38,792 nt of DNA. Origin: Bifidobacterium breve. Its GTDB lineage: Bacteria > Actinomycetota > Acidimicrobiia > IMCC26256. Below, one piece after another: positions 1-7,335 of the stretch (positions are counted from its first letter, which is position 1; each line of letters begins with the position of its first letter). The DNA lies in assembly GCA_945907055.1 (NCBI GenBank), contig CAMDSG010000001.1, forward strand, positions 1-38,792, read 5' to 3'. The translations under genes and the position numbers were made by a program. Under the pieces are notes generated by a model that saw only the letters and a list, made by a program, of their open reading frames with translations, made no database searches and had not been told where the DNA came from.

Positions 1-5
1 GAGCG

Positions 6-509
6 CTACTCGCCTAATCGACCGTATGCGCCTCGGTAATAGAGAAGTGGGCCGGCATCGGCCTCGATTCCAAGATCGATTACGCGCCCAACGACGATCC
101 AATGGTCGCCACCATCATGGACCTCATGGAGCACACAATCCAAAAACGCGTGCACGTCATCAAGGAGGGGTGAGCCACTCGGAGAGAGATGCCAAGCCAC
201 TTTAGAGAATCGATCCTCCCCTGGAGTCGCGAATACTCGGCAGACTTCCTCTTGAGCGTCATCGAGAATATTGACTGCAAAACTATTAGCCCGCTGTATA
301 CGCGGCCAGCTAGATGAAGTCTTTGCTGGGCAGAAAAGTACAAGCGGAGGATCGAGCGAGACGGATGTAAAGGAGTTCGCTGCCAGCCCAACAGGCCCTT
401 CATCATCCATGGCTGTGATGACGGTGATACCGGTGGCGAAGTGCCCAAGTGCATCTCGAAACTCGCTCGCTGTTGGGCCAATGACATTCTCGTCGGGATG
501 CCCTGTCAT
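6..509 (-). CDS. flavin reductase-domain protein (FMN-binding split barrel)
   Basis: A 167-residue protein of the flavin reductase-like family, in which small NAD(P)H:flavin oxidoreductases supply reduced FMN/FAD to a partner monooxygenase. The N-terminal part (about residues 15-65) has the typical run FRDALGHFATGITVIT, then LAANSFTSVSLDPPLVLF, the usual flavin-binding signature. The C-terminal part has DHWIVVGRV and the GPLLYYRGAYGRL ending common to HpaC-type reductases. Length is normal for the family. Its ATG overlaps the stop codon of the upstream metallo-hydrolase by four bases (ATGA), so the two are cotranscribed. The partner oxygenase is not visible and may lie beyond the window edge. 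Family assignment is secure, substrate unknown. Confidence 0.88.
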   Translation of the reverse strand: MTGHPDENVIGPTASEFRDALGHFATGITVITAMDDEGPVGLAANSFTSVSLDPPLVLFCPAKTSSSWPRIQRANSFAVNILDDAQEEVCRVFATPGEDRFSKVAWHLSPSGSPLLDDVHAFLDCVLHEVHDGGDHWIVVGRVIDLGIEADAGPLLYYRGAYGRLGE

Positions 510-1420
510 CGGTCGGCTCTCTCAACTTGCGGCGTTAGGTCTAGCAAGGTTGGCTCAATCTTGACTTCTAGGCCCTCGCGTGCTGCAAAAACCTTAAGCC
601 CAGATCCATCTGATCGGGCGATTCCAGCAGCGTATTGCTCTATGGAGTCAATCTCGGCATCATCATGCATGGGATCATGGTGGAATAGCGCCAGACTCCT
701 AACACGCCCAGAAAGAGCTACTTTTACAGCATAATTAACGCTGCTATGACCCCAGTGTCGCTTCTCCGGATACTCATCAAGCGTGTGCTGAGCGTCGTGA
801 ATTAACAGATCTGCGCCGGTGCAAAGGTCGATTACATCCTGGGGAACGAAGTCATCATCATCAAGAGAAGAGCATCCGGGGCCATGGTCTGGCATGTAGA
901 CGACTGACACATCGTCGCAATCAACGCGAAAGGCCAGAGTAGGTCCAGTATGACGAACGGCGAGAGCAGTGACAACCGCGTCTCCGACTCTGAAACTCCC
1001 CGGAGATACATCGTGGAACCGCACACTTGCGCCTAGCTCCGCTGGAGTAATCGGAAAATATGGGGGGCCCATAAAACGCCCAACCATCTCCGAGAGTGGT
1101 GCCTCCCCGTGATCTGGGCCGTAGATATCTACTTCACTGCCGAGCTGATGAAGAGGCTTAAAGAATGGGAATCCTTGGACATGATCCCAGTGGAGATGAG
1201 TCAGGAGCACCGAGCCCCTCCACCCAGCTGCATTACCTGAGGCAACTAGCGAGTCTCCATAGGTTCGCAGGCCAGTTCCAAGATCAAGAATTATCGGATC
1301 TGCTTCGGGGATCTCAATCACTACGCAAGAGGTATTTCCGCCATAGCGCGCAAGAGCGGGATCGTCGCATGGCGTTGAGCCGCGTACCCCATAGAAAGTT
1401 ACGTTCATCCCCCGAGACAT
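506..1420 (-). CDS. MBL-fold metallo-hydrolase
   Basis: A 304-residue metallo-beta-lactamase-fold hydrolase. It opens with VTFYGVRGSTPCDD and continues with YGGNTSC, ILDLGTG and the metal-binding motif THLHWDHVQG (HxHxDH). Later metal ligands are in YMPDHGPG and LLIHDAQH. This arrangement belongs to the beta-lactamase-superfamily-2 group, which includes phosphodiesterase-like proteins; the substrate is not predictable. The open frame continues upstream to 1558, but those 46 codons cross a 16-bp tandem repeat and look non-coding. The ATG at 1420 has a TAACGT box 10 bases upstream. An ATG at 1408 (GGGGG just before it) is an alternative start. The gene leads a two-gene operon with the flavin reductase. 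Confidence 0.85.
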   Translation of the reverse strand: MSRGMNVTFYGVRGSTPCDDPALARYGGNTSCVVIEIPEADPIILDLGTGLRTYGDSLVASGNAAGWRGSVLLTHLHWDHVQGFPFFKPLHQLGSEVDIYGPDHGEAPLSEMVGRFMGPPYFPITPAELGASVRFHDVSPGSFRVGDAVVTALAVRHTGPTLAFRVDCDDVSVVYMPDHGPGCSSLDDDDFVPQDVIDLCTGADLLIHDAQHTLDEYPEKRHWGHSSVNYAVKVALSGRVRSLALFHHDPMHDDAEIDSIEQYAAGIARSDGSGLKVFAAREGLEVKIEPTLLDLTPQVERADR

Positions 1421-1430
1421 AAGGAAGGGA

Positions 1431-1436
1431 ACGTTA
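1431..1436 (-). promoter_or_regulatory. candidate -10 box (TAACGT) of the MBL-hydrolase/flavin reductase operon
   Basis: On the minus strand TAACGT fits the actinobacterial -10 pattern TANNNT and ends 10 bases before the chosen ATG at 1420. That would give an almost leaderless transcript. No convincing -35 hexamer was seen. Confidence 0.45.
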
Positions 1437-1481
1437 CCGGCATAGGTCTCTGGTGCGAAAGTGCGACAGCCCAAATGTGAC

Positions 1482-1545
1482 ATGTGTCTGGGCCTGCATG
1501 TATCTGGTGCGTCATGAATCTGGAGCGTCATGTATCTAGGATGTG
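1482..1545. repeat. 16-bp tandem repeat, four copies, in a divergent intergenic region
   Basis: Copies start at 1482, 1498, 1514 and 1530 and share ATGTATCTGG at the front: ATGTGTCTGGGCCTGC, ATGTATCTGGTGCGTC, ATGAATCTGGAGCGTC, ATGTATCTAGGATGTG. The period of 16 is not a multiple of three, so it is not a protein repeat. The array lies between the two divergent -10 candidates at 1431-1436 and 1613-1618, where activator or repressor sites would sit. A further GGGCCTGCA follows at about 1549. Confidence 0.75.
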
Positions 1546-1612
1546 TGTGGGCCTGCACTCGACCCCAAGAGCGCCTCCCCCTGTCTAAGTCATGCCTGGC
1601 CTCAAAGCGGAG

Positions 1613-1618
1613 TAACTT
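1613..1618 (+). promoter_or_regulatory. candidate -10 box (TAACTT) of the alpha/beta hydrolase
   Basis: TAACTT matches TANNNT and ends 8 bases before the ATG at 1627. This supports that start over the longer frame from 1543 and predicts a transcript with almost no leader. Confidence 0.5.
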
Positions 1619-1626
1619 CTGCCCTC

Positions 1627-2523
1627 ATGACGACATCCTCACAAATAAACCCCTCACACATCAACGCAAACGGAGTTGATATCGCTTATCTAGAGGCCGG
1701 GCCCAAAGATGGGCCCCTTGCTCTCTGCTTGCATGGCTTCCCAGACCACGCACCCACATGGCGATATCTCATGCCGCTTCTCGCAGAGGCTGGTTACCAC
1801 GCAGTCGCTCCATGGCTGCGCGGTTATGCCCCTACCGGACTCGCTGCTGACGGTAATTATCAAGTCGCATCGCTTGCACTCGATGCGCTCGCACTTGCAG
1901 ATCAACTCGCTGGAGATAACGACGCTGTAATCATCGGGCACGACTGGGGAGCAATCACAACGCATACCGCAGTAGCGCATCGCCCTGATCGCTTCTCAAA
2001 GATGGTCGCCATTGCAGTTCCTCATGCACTTGCGATGGGCGCTTACCTGATGGATCCTGAACAGCTCAAGCGCATGTGGTATCAGTTCTTCTTCCAGATG
2101 CCTACAGCGGATTTTGTGGTTCCGATGAACGACTTCGCAATCATCGACAAGCTCTGGGCTGATTGGTCTCCGGGCTACACCCCTGATGCTGAAGATATGC
2201 GAGCGCTGAAGGAGACACTTGCATCTCCTGGCACTCTCACCGCAGCGCTGAACTACTACCGCTTCGTCCACGGAACCCTCGCAAATGACCCCGCTCTGGA
2301 TGCAGTGCAGGCAGGGTTTATTTCTCCGATCACTATTCCTGCGCTTTACCTTCATGGAGCCGATGATGGATGCATGGGCGAGCAACTCGTGAAAGAGGAC
2401 GAACTGCGACCTCACTATCTAGGCGGGCTTGATGTTGCTGTGATTCCATATGCCGGCCACTTCTTACACATTGAGAAGCCAGAGTTAGTAAACCCGATGA
2501 TTATGGAGTTCTTGAAGAGATGA
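1627..2523 (+). CDS. alpha/beta hydrolase, epoxide hydrolase/dehalogenase-like (Asp nucleophile)
   Basis: A 298-residue alpha/beta-hydrolase. LCLHGFPD (about 34-40) is the oxyanion-hole motif. GHDWGA carries the nucleophile Asp106 in the G-x-D-x-G elbow, the pattern of soluble epoxide hydrolases and haloalkane dehalogenases rather than of Ser esterases. LHGADDGCMG supplies the acid region and AGHFLHIEKPELV the catalytic His. The middle (about 130-220) is the variable cap domain. The frame opens at 1543, but the ATG at 1627 is better: the family normally begins just before the NGVDIAYLEAG strand, and a TAACTT box lies 8 bases upstream. The gene overlaps the next by ATGA. Family certain; epoxide hydrolase versus dehalogenase not resolved. 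Confidence 0.88.
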   Translation: MTTSSQINPSHINANGVDIAYLEAGPKDGPLALCLHGFPDHAPTWRYLMPLLAEAGYHAVAPWLRGYAPTGLAADGNYQVASLALDALALADQLAGDNDAVIIGHDWGAITTHTAVAHRPDRFSKMVAIAVPHALAMGAYLMDPEQLKRMWYQFFFQMPTADFVVPMNDFAIIDKLWADWSPGYTPDAEDMRALKETLASPGTLTAALNYYRFVHGTLANDPALDAVQAGFISPITIPALYLHGADDGCMGEQLVKEDELRPHYLGGLDVAVIPYAGHFLHIEKPELVNPMIMEFLKR

Positions 2524-2765
2524 ATGAGCGCGGATCGATGACACTGAATACGGTCATGCTCTCCCTCACCTTGCTCGGAGTTGCCGGAGTGGTGATCGTG
2601 GCGATCGCCATGGCATTCGCAGGATTCACAGGTTTCGGCGTGATTGTTCTCGCCCTATTTGCAGTGCAAGCAGGCTACGGATTCTTGCTCTATCGAAAAC
2701 TCCCAGCCGCATCTCGACTGAGCGAACCAAGCAGACCGAGCAACCCAAGCGAAGACGCGTCCTGA
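2520..2765 (+). CDS. small membrane protein, two predicted transmembrane segments
   Basis: An 81-residue protein not recognised as a named family. Two hydrophobic stretches (about residues 9-32 and 36-56, VMLSLTLLGVAGVVIVAIAM and VIVLALFAVQAGYGFLLY) predict a hairpin in the membrane. A polar C-terminus follows, rich in Ser, Pro and Arg with a repeated S-x-P-S pattern. Its ATG overlaps the stop codon of the hydrolase (ATGA), so translation is probably coupled. ATG at 2538 is an alternative start. The function may be tied to the hydrolase, but nothing in the sequence proves this. Confidence 0.65.
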   Translation: MNERGSMTLNTVMLSLTLLGVAGVVIVAIAMAFAGFTGFGVIVLALFAVQAGYGFLLYRKLPAASRLSEPSRPSNPSEDAS

Positions 2766-2828
2766 TTTAAATTGCGATAACCGTTAGAGGTTTATCGAGA
2801 CTTATATGGAGGAATCGCGAAGTAATCG

Positions 2829-3329
2829 CTACGACTCGTAGGGTCGCTGGCGTGGCTTTGCGGCCTCTCGCTTAGGCACCATCACTTTGCGGCGGAAATA
2901 GCAGACCTCTTCTCCGCGCTGGTTGTATCCAAACGTCTCAACAGTTACGACACCACGATCTGTCTTGCTTGAAGACTCTCGCTTCTCAAGCACTTTTGTC
3001 TCTGCATAGATGGTATCGCCATGGAAAGTAGGTCGCTTGTGCTGCAGCGTCTCTATCTCAAGGTTGGCAATAGCTAATCCACTCACATCCGGGACGCTCA
3101 TCCCAAGCACTAGCGAGTAGACAAGGTTGCCGACAACAACATTCTTGCCAAACTGCGTCTGCGTCTCTGCAAACCACGCATCAGTGTGGAGCGGGTGATG
3201 ATTCATCGTCATCATGCAGAACAGATGATCGTCCGCCTCCGTGATGGTCTTCCCTGGCCAGTGCTTATAGATGTCGTCAATCTCGAAGTCTTCGTAGTAC
3301 CGACCGAATGGGCGCTCATGAATTGTCAT
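2829..3329 (-). CDS. MaoC-family hydratase (itaconyl/mesaconyl-CoA hydratase-like)
   Basis: A 166-residue single hot-dog-fold protein. The opening GRYYEDFEIDDIYKHWPGKT is typical of the MaoC subgroup that travels with CitE-like lyases and FadE19-like dehydrogenases. TITEADD and NHHPLHTD (His48, Asp50) hold the R-hydratase-type Asp/His active site. VVGNLVYSLVLGMSVPDVSG and RPTFHGDTIYAETKVLEKRES follow as usual. In Mycobacterium tuberculosis a homologue (Rv2499c) sits beside the Rv2498c lyase and Rv2500c dehydrogenase and acts in itaconyl-CoA hydration. Here a dehydrogenase and a lyase of those families occur at 4158 and 10336. The enzyme is expected to hydrate an unsaturated C5 dicarboxylyl-CoA; the exact substrate is inferred. 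No Shine-Dalgarno sequence is seen, and a near-miss -10 (CATGAT) lies 6 bases before the ATG. Confidence 0.85.
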   Translation of the reverse strand: MTIHERPFGRYYEDFEIDDIYKHWPGKTITEADDHLFCMMTMNHHPLHTDAWFAETQTQFGKNVVVGNLVYSLVLGMSVPDVSGLAIANLEIETLQHKRPTFHGDTIYAETKVLEKRESSSKTDRGVVTVETFGYNQRGEEVCYFRRKVMVPKREAAKPRQRPYES

Positions 3330-3436
3330 GGACCGATCATGCCAAAAGTCGGGAGAGAACGCTCAAAGGAGGTCTGATTCTTGGTCTCCTACCACCCCAA
3401 GTCGATTCTGGCGGGGCGAAAACTCGGCCCCCGGCG

Positions 3437-4036
3437 CTACAGGCCCGTCGCACCACTCGGGAAGCCGCTCGGCGGTGAAGCAGGCGTAAAGTTCGACCAG
3501 TCGACGTTACAAGCAGCAGAGACAGGCCCACCGGCTTCTTTAATTGTGTCTAAGAGGGTCGGAACATCTCGCCCAATCAAAACATTCACCATGCCTGCTC
3601 GAACATTTGGGGCCTTCGCTAGGCCATCAGATAAGCACTGAATATCTGCATCGAGTACTCCGGGCAGACCACTTGAAATCTGACCCTTCAATAGTGTCGA
3701 GATCTTGAAGCATGATTCTTTCGAGATTGAGACACCGAGACGCTTTGCAGCCGATGCGTCATCAGCCTCAAGAAGGGTTCTCACCTGCTTGGAGGTTGCA
3801 CCCGTTGCTGGATTAACCCCTGCACCGTTTAATGCATTCACACCAATTGCATCGACCGTTGACTCAGCGAAGCATCGAGCCTCAGTGGCTGTGATTGGAG
3901 TTGAGTCAGCCTTGTATCCAACTAGCAGGCCGTCTACATACTCTCCTCGAGTGAAATTTGTAGACGGGCTATCGCCGCATGCAGATAGCAGCACAACGGC
4001 GCATAACGAGATGAGCAACGGGAGTCTTCTGAGCAT
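3437..4036 (-). CDS. predicted lipoprotein, unknown function
   Basis: A 199-residue protein with a lipoprotein signal peptide: basic MLRR, a hydrophobic core, then the lipobox LSAC with Cys20 as the lipidated residue. The mature part has four more Cys (55, 109, 134, 176), which could form two disulfides. No known enzyme motif was recognised. The C-terminus is Pro/Gly-rich and ends SGATGL, faintly like the Gly-x-Thr tails of other exported proteins in the window. AAGGAA about 10 bases before the ATG is a possible ribosome binding site, unlike most neighbours. It is probably monocistronic. Confidence 0.75.
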   Translation of the reverse strand: MLRRLPLLISLCAVVLLSACGDSPSTNFTRGEYVDGLLVGYKADSTPITATEARCFAESTVDAIGVNALNGAGVNPATGATSKQVRTLLEADDASAAKRLGVSISKESCFKISTLLKGQISSGLPGVLDADIQCLSDGLAKAPNVRAGMVNVLIGRDVPTLLDTIKEAGGPVSAACNVDWSNFTPASPPSGFPSGATGL

Positions 4037-4120
4037 GATTTAAGCGTTCCTTAAAAGTAGCGGTATTGCCCTCGGGGGGAGAGTCTAGGGGGTGGGTCTC
4101 AAGGAGACGGATCGCCTCAA

Positions 4121-4147
4121 CCAACTCATCATCAGCCAACTAATCAT
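4121..4147. repeat. two-copy 12-bp imperfect direct repeat
   Basis: CCAACTCATCAT at 4121-4132 and CCAACTAATCAT at 4136-4147 differ at one base and have a period of 15. They lie just downstream of the acyl-CoA dehydrogenase stop codon. No function is assigned. Confidence 0.5.
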
Positions 4148-4157
4148 CGACGCGTGG

Positions 4158-5336
4158 CTACTCCTCGATTGCATACCTCTTGAGCAGCCCACGTGCGATA
4201 ACGGTTCGCTGTATCTCATTGGTGCCTTCGCCAATAATCATCAGTGGCGCGTCCCGGAAATACCGCTCTAACGGCAGATCGGTTGTGTATCCAACTCCTC
4301 CATGGATTCTCATCGCCTCAGTAGCAATATCAAGGGCCGCCTCGCTGGCGAACAGCTTCGCCATTCCAGCCTCGACCTCTGCCCGGCCGGTCTCTGCCCT
4401 GAGTCGGGCTGCATGCTCCGTAAGTAGGCGCGCTGCCTGCAGCTGAGTCCCCATGTCTGCAAGTTTGTGCGCAATCGCCTGATGAGCCGCTATGGGCTGA
4501 CCAAAGGTGTGTCTCTGCTGCGCATATTTAATAGACGCCTCAAATGCCGCACGAGCAACCCCAACCGCTCTCGCAGCGATGTTGATACGACCGACCTCGA
4601 GACCGCTAAGGATTGCGGCGAGTCCTTTGCCCACACCCTCATCCCCGCCAAGAACTGCACTTGCTGGAACTCGATGGGCGTCGTAGACCATCTCAACCGT
4701 CTCAAGACCCCTGTAACCGAGTTTTCCGATATTTTTACTAACAGCGATTCCGCCATAAGCGACTCCGGGGTCTTTCTCGACCATGAAACAAGTAATGCCT
4801 TCTTCGGTGCGAGCAGCGAGCGCAACCAAACCTGCGCGTTCGCCATTTGTTACCCATGCCTTCGTGCCGGTTATTACATACTCATCGCCGTCTCGCACTG
4901 CCCTGCACGAGATATTCCTCGTATCCGATCCCGCATCTGGTTCGGAGAGAGATAGGCAACCGCGCATCTCGCCAGTGACCATCCGCGGAAGCAACGAGGA
5001 TCGTTGCTCGTCGGTTCCATGGGCCACAAGCAGCCCGGCTGCAATGTGGTGGGTATTTATGACGCCGGAGAGCGACATCCATCCGGCAGCGAGCTCCTCT
5101 ATGACAGCGATGTAGGAGAGGAGATCGAGCCCTAAGCCTCCGTACTCCTCAGGGACGGTGATCCCAAAGAGGCCCATCTCCTTCATCTGCTCAACGAGAG
5201 CCTCGGGGTATTCGTCGGCGTGCTCGAGGGCGGAGGCCACAGGCAGCACCTCACGCTCAACCCACTTTTGAACTAGGGCCGTCAACTCCGAGCGAGTCTC
5301 TGGGTCGGTCACTGTGGAGAATGATTTATGGCTCAT
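4158..5336 (-). CDS. acyl-CoA dehydrogenase (short/branched-chain, FadE19-like)
   Basis: A 392-residue FAD-dependent acyl-CoA dehydrogenase of normal length. It shows GITVPEEYGGLGLD in the N-terminal helical domain, LSLSEPDAGSD (acyl/FAD contact) and TGTKAWVTNG in the beta domain. QRHTFGQPIA, MRIHGGVGYT and IIGEGTNEIQR lie in the C-terminal domain; the Glu of GEGT is the expected catalytic base. The IIGEGTNEIQR form is usual for FadE19/butyryl-CoA and branched-chain dehydrogenases. The frame opens at 5366 with GTG, but the ATG at 5336 is preferred because a TAAACT box ends 7 bases upstream. It is divergent from the ABC transporter. A homologous family member neighbours MaoC and CitE-like genes in mycobacteria, matching the company here. 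Chain-length specificity is unknown. Confidence 0.9.
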   Translation of the reverse strand: MSHKSFSTVTDPETRSELTALVQKWVEREVLPVASALEHADEYPEALVEQMKEMGLFGITVPEEYGGLGLDLLSYIAVIEELAAGWMSLSGVINTHHIAAGLLVAHGTDEQRSSLLPRMVTGEMRGCLSLSEPDAGSDTRNISCRAVRDGDEYVITGTKAWVTNGERAGLVALAARTEEGITCFMVEKDPGVAYGGIAVSKNIGKLGYRGLETVEMVYDAHRVPASAVLGGDEGVGKGLAAILSGLEVGRINIAARAVGVARAAFEASIKYAQQRHTFGQPIAAHQAIAHKLADMGTQLQAARLLTEHAARLRAETGRAEVEAGMAKLFASEAALDIATEAMRIHGGVGYTTDLPLERYFRDAPLMIIGEGTNEIQRTVIARGLLKRYAIEE

Positions 5337-5343
5337 GCATCCG

Positions 5344-5349
5344 AGTTTA
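5344..5349 (-). promoter_or_regulatory. candidate -10 box (TAAACT) of the acyl-CoA dehydrogenase
   Basis: TAAACT on the minus strand ends 7 bases before the ATG at 5336. It lies back-to-back with the ABC transporter box at 5398-5403; 48 bases separate them, so the two -35 regions must be nearly adjacent. Confidence 0.5.
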
Positions 5350-5397
5350 CTAACCGAGCCACCCACACGCCCTAGGAGAAAATGCGGCTCGAGGGGT

Positions 5398-5403
5398 TAG
5401 GTT
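5398..5403 (+). promoter_or_regulatory. candidate -10 box (TAGGTT) of the ABC transporter
   Basis: TAGGTT fits TANNNT and ends 9 bases before the ATG at 5413. No Shine-Dalgarno sequence is present, consistent with leaderless initiation. Confidence 0.5.
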
Positions 5404-5412
5404 CTAATCCGC

Positions 5413-7290
5413 ATGATGCACCAAACACTTATGAGCTTTCGGCGCGACCCCGATGCCGTGAAGGGCAAGCACCTTGAACGCGATCTAATTAGACGCGTCT
5501 TTGGAATGACAGGCCTATATCGTGGCGCTCTAATCGGATTTATCATCACCGTTGTGCTCTCCGCTGTTGTGGGGGTTATTCCTCCGCTTCTCTTTAGGTC
5601 TCTGCTCGATAACGCCGTGCCTAACAAGAATGAGGGGCTTGTAATAGGGCTAGCTGTCGCTGCCGTAGCACTCGCCATCGCAAGCGCCGGGCTCTCACTT
5701 GTTCAGCGCTGGTACTCAGCCATCGTCGGCGAGGGGCTCATCTACGACATGCGCGTCTCCCTCTTCGACCACGTGCAACGCATGCCCATTGCGTTCTTCA
5801 CGCGCACTCAAACCGGCTCTCTAATGAGTCGACTGAACAACGATGTAATAGGGGCACAGCAAGCAGTGACGGGGACACTCGGTACCGTCATCTCTAATGT
5901 AATAACACTCGTTGTGACGCTCTCAGTAATGCTCGCTCTCGAGTGGCGCCTCACGATCCTCACCCTTGTAGTGCTCCCCGCATTTATCATCCCTGCTCGT
6001 CGCATTGGGAAGCGTCTCCAGGCTGCTACACGCGAGAGCTTTGTAGTCAACGCCTCAATGAACAACACAATCGCTGAGCGCTTCAACGTTGCTGGAGCGC
6101 TTGTCGTCAAACTATTTGGAGCGCACGACAGAGAGCGTGACGAGTTTGCATCACGCGCAGCTCGAGTTCGCGATATCGGTATTCAGACCGCGATGTACTC
6201 AAGAGTGCTGTTTGTTGCACTCGGATTGGTCGCTGCTGTTGGGACTGCAGTCGTCTATTACGTCGGCGGACACATGGCCATCGTGGGGACCATAAGCATC
6301 GGTACCGTTGGAGCCTTCGTGATCTATGTGGGCCAGATTTACCAGCCGCTAACACAACTAACTAACGCCCGTGTCGACGTGATGACCGCTCTTGTTTCAT
6401 TTGAGCGAGTATTTGAGATTCTCGATTTCCCCTCGATAGTCACAGAGTCGCCGACCGCTGTGACCCTTGAGTCTCCTAAGGGTCAGATCGATTTTGACCA
6501 TGTTTGGTTCCGCCACCCGGCCCCTGATTTAGTCTCGCTTGCTTCCCTCGAAGATGGTGGGGCCCCCGGTTCAGAACCATCAGAGTGGATACTCCAAGAC
6601 ATCAACCTCTCAATCGCTCCAGGCGAATTCGTAGCGCTCGTTGGGCCCTCGGGTGCTGGCAAGACAACAACAGCGATGCTGGTACCTCGCGTCGCCGATG
6701 TCGTCGAGGGTTCATTGCGCATCGATGGTCACGACGTTCGCGAACTCACAATGGATTCCGTCCATGCTGCAATCGGATTCGTAATGCAGGACCCTCACCT
6801 ATTCCACTCCTCCATTCGAGAGAACCTTCGCTACGCGAAGCCAGAGGCAACAGATGCAGAGATTGAGGCTGCATGCAGAGCGGCTCGAATCCACGACCTA
6901 ATAGCGACACTCCCCGATGGATATGACACGGTCGTTGGAGAACGCGGTTACCGCATGTCGGGGGGCGAAAAACAGCGAATCGCTATTGCCCGTGTCCTCT
7001 TGAAGAGCCCAGCGGTGATCATCCTCGACGAGGCAACATCACATCTCGACTCTGAGTCAGAACTCGCGATCCAACGTGCATTGGCAGAGGCGCTCAAGGG
7101 GCGTACCGCTCTCGTAATCGCTCACCGCCTCTCCACAATTGTTGCAGCCGACCGCATCGTCGTAGTCGACGGTGGCCGCATTGTGGAGCAGGGCACGCAC
7201 GCTGAACTTCTTAACCTCGGAGGTCTCTACGCAGATCTATACCGAACTCAAGCAGATAGAGCAGACGAGAACACCGACTTTTCCCTCTGA
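5413..7290 (+). CDS. ABC exporter, fused permease and ATPase
   Basis: A 625-residue half-transporter of the ABC type IV exporter class (MsbA/BmrA-like). The membrane domain (about residues 30-320) has several hydrophobic helices and the coupling-region motif FFTRTQTGSLMSRLNND. The nucleotide-binding domain follows: Walker A GPSGAGKTT (from about residue 410), Q-loop VMQDPHLF, signature MSGGEKQR (about 515), Walker B VIILDEATSHLD (about 535) and switch His in IAHRLST. All catalytic residues are intact, so a homodimer could work. The cargo (lipid, drug or peptide) cannot be told. A short proline/acid-rich insert near residues 360-385 separates the two domains. It is divergent from the dehydrogenase and followed by the SGNH hydrolase 45 bases downstream. 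Confidence 0.92.
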   Translation: MMHQTLMSFRRDPDAVKGKHLERDLIRRVFGMTGLYRGALIGFIITVVLSAVVGVIPPLLFRSLLDNAVPNKNEGLVIGLAVAAVALAIASAGLSLVQRWYSAIVGEGLIYDMRVSLFDHVQRMPIAFFTRTQTGSLMSRLNNDVIGAQQAVTGTLGTVISNVITLVVTLSVMLALEWRLTILTLVVLPAFIIPARRIGKRLQAATRESFVVNASMNNTIAERFNVAGALVVKLFGAHDRERDEFASRAARVRDIGIQTAMYSRVLFVALGLVAAVGTAVVYYVGGHMAIVGTISIGTVGAFVIYVGQIYQPLTQLTNARVDVMTALVSFERVFEILDFPSIVTESPTAVTLESPKGQIDFDHVWFRHPAPDLVSLASLEDGGAPGSEPSEWILQDINLSIAPGEFVALVGPSGAGKTTTAMLVPRVADVVEGSLRIDGHDVRELTMDSVHAAIGFVMQDPHLFHSSIRENLRYAKPEATDAEIEAACRAARIHDLIATLPDGYDTVVGERGYRMSGGEKQRIAIARVLLKSPAVIILDEATSHLDSESELAIQRALAEALKGRTALVIAHRLSTIVAADRIVVVDGGRIVEQGTHAELLNLGGLYADLYRTQADRADENTDFSL

Positions 7291-7319
7291 CGCGACGCTG
7301 CGGGTGCCCTTCTCCCCGG

Positions 7320-7325
7320 TACGAT
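7320..7325 (+). promoter_or_regulatory. candidate -10 box (TACGAT) of the SGNH hydrolase gene
   Basis: TACGAT ends 10 bases before the ATG at 7336. It suggests the gene has its own promoter despite the short distance to the ABC transporter. Confidence 0.4.
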
Positions 7326-7335
7326 TGAACGCCTA

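Noticed and set aside
1421..1558. Upstream extension of the MBL-hydrolase frame (46 codons)
   Set aside because: It reads through the 16-bp tandem repeat, has no family similarity and lies upstream of a good -10 box and ATG at 1420.
4467..4955. 162-codon plus-strand open frame opposite the acyl-CoA dehydrogenase
   Set aside because: Antisense shadow of a complete conserved enzyme; no recognisable motif or start signal.
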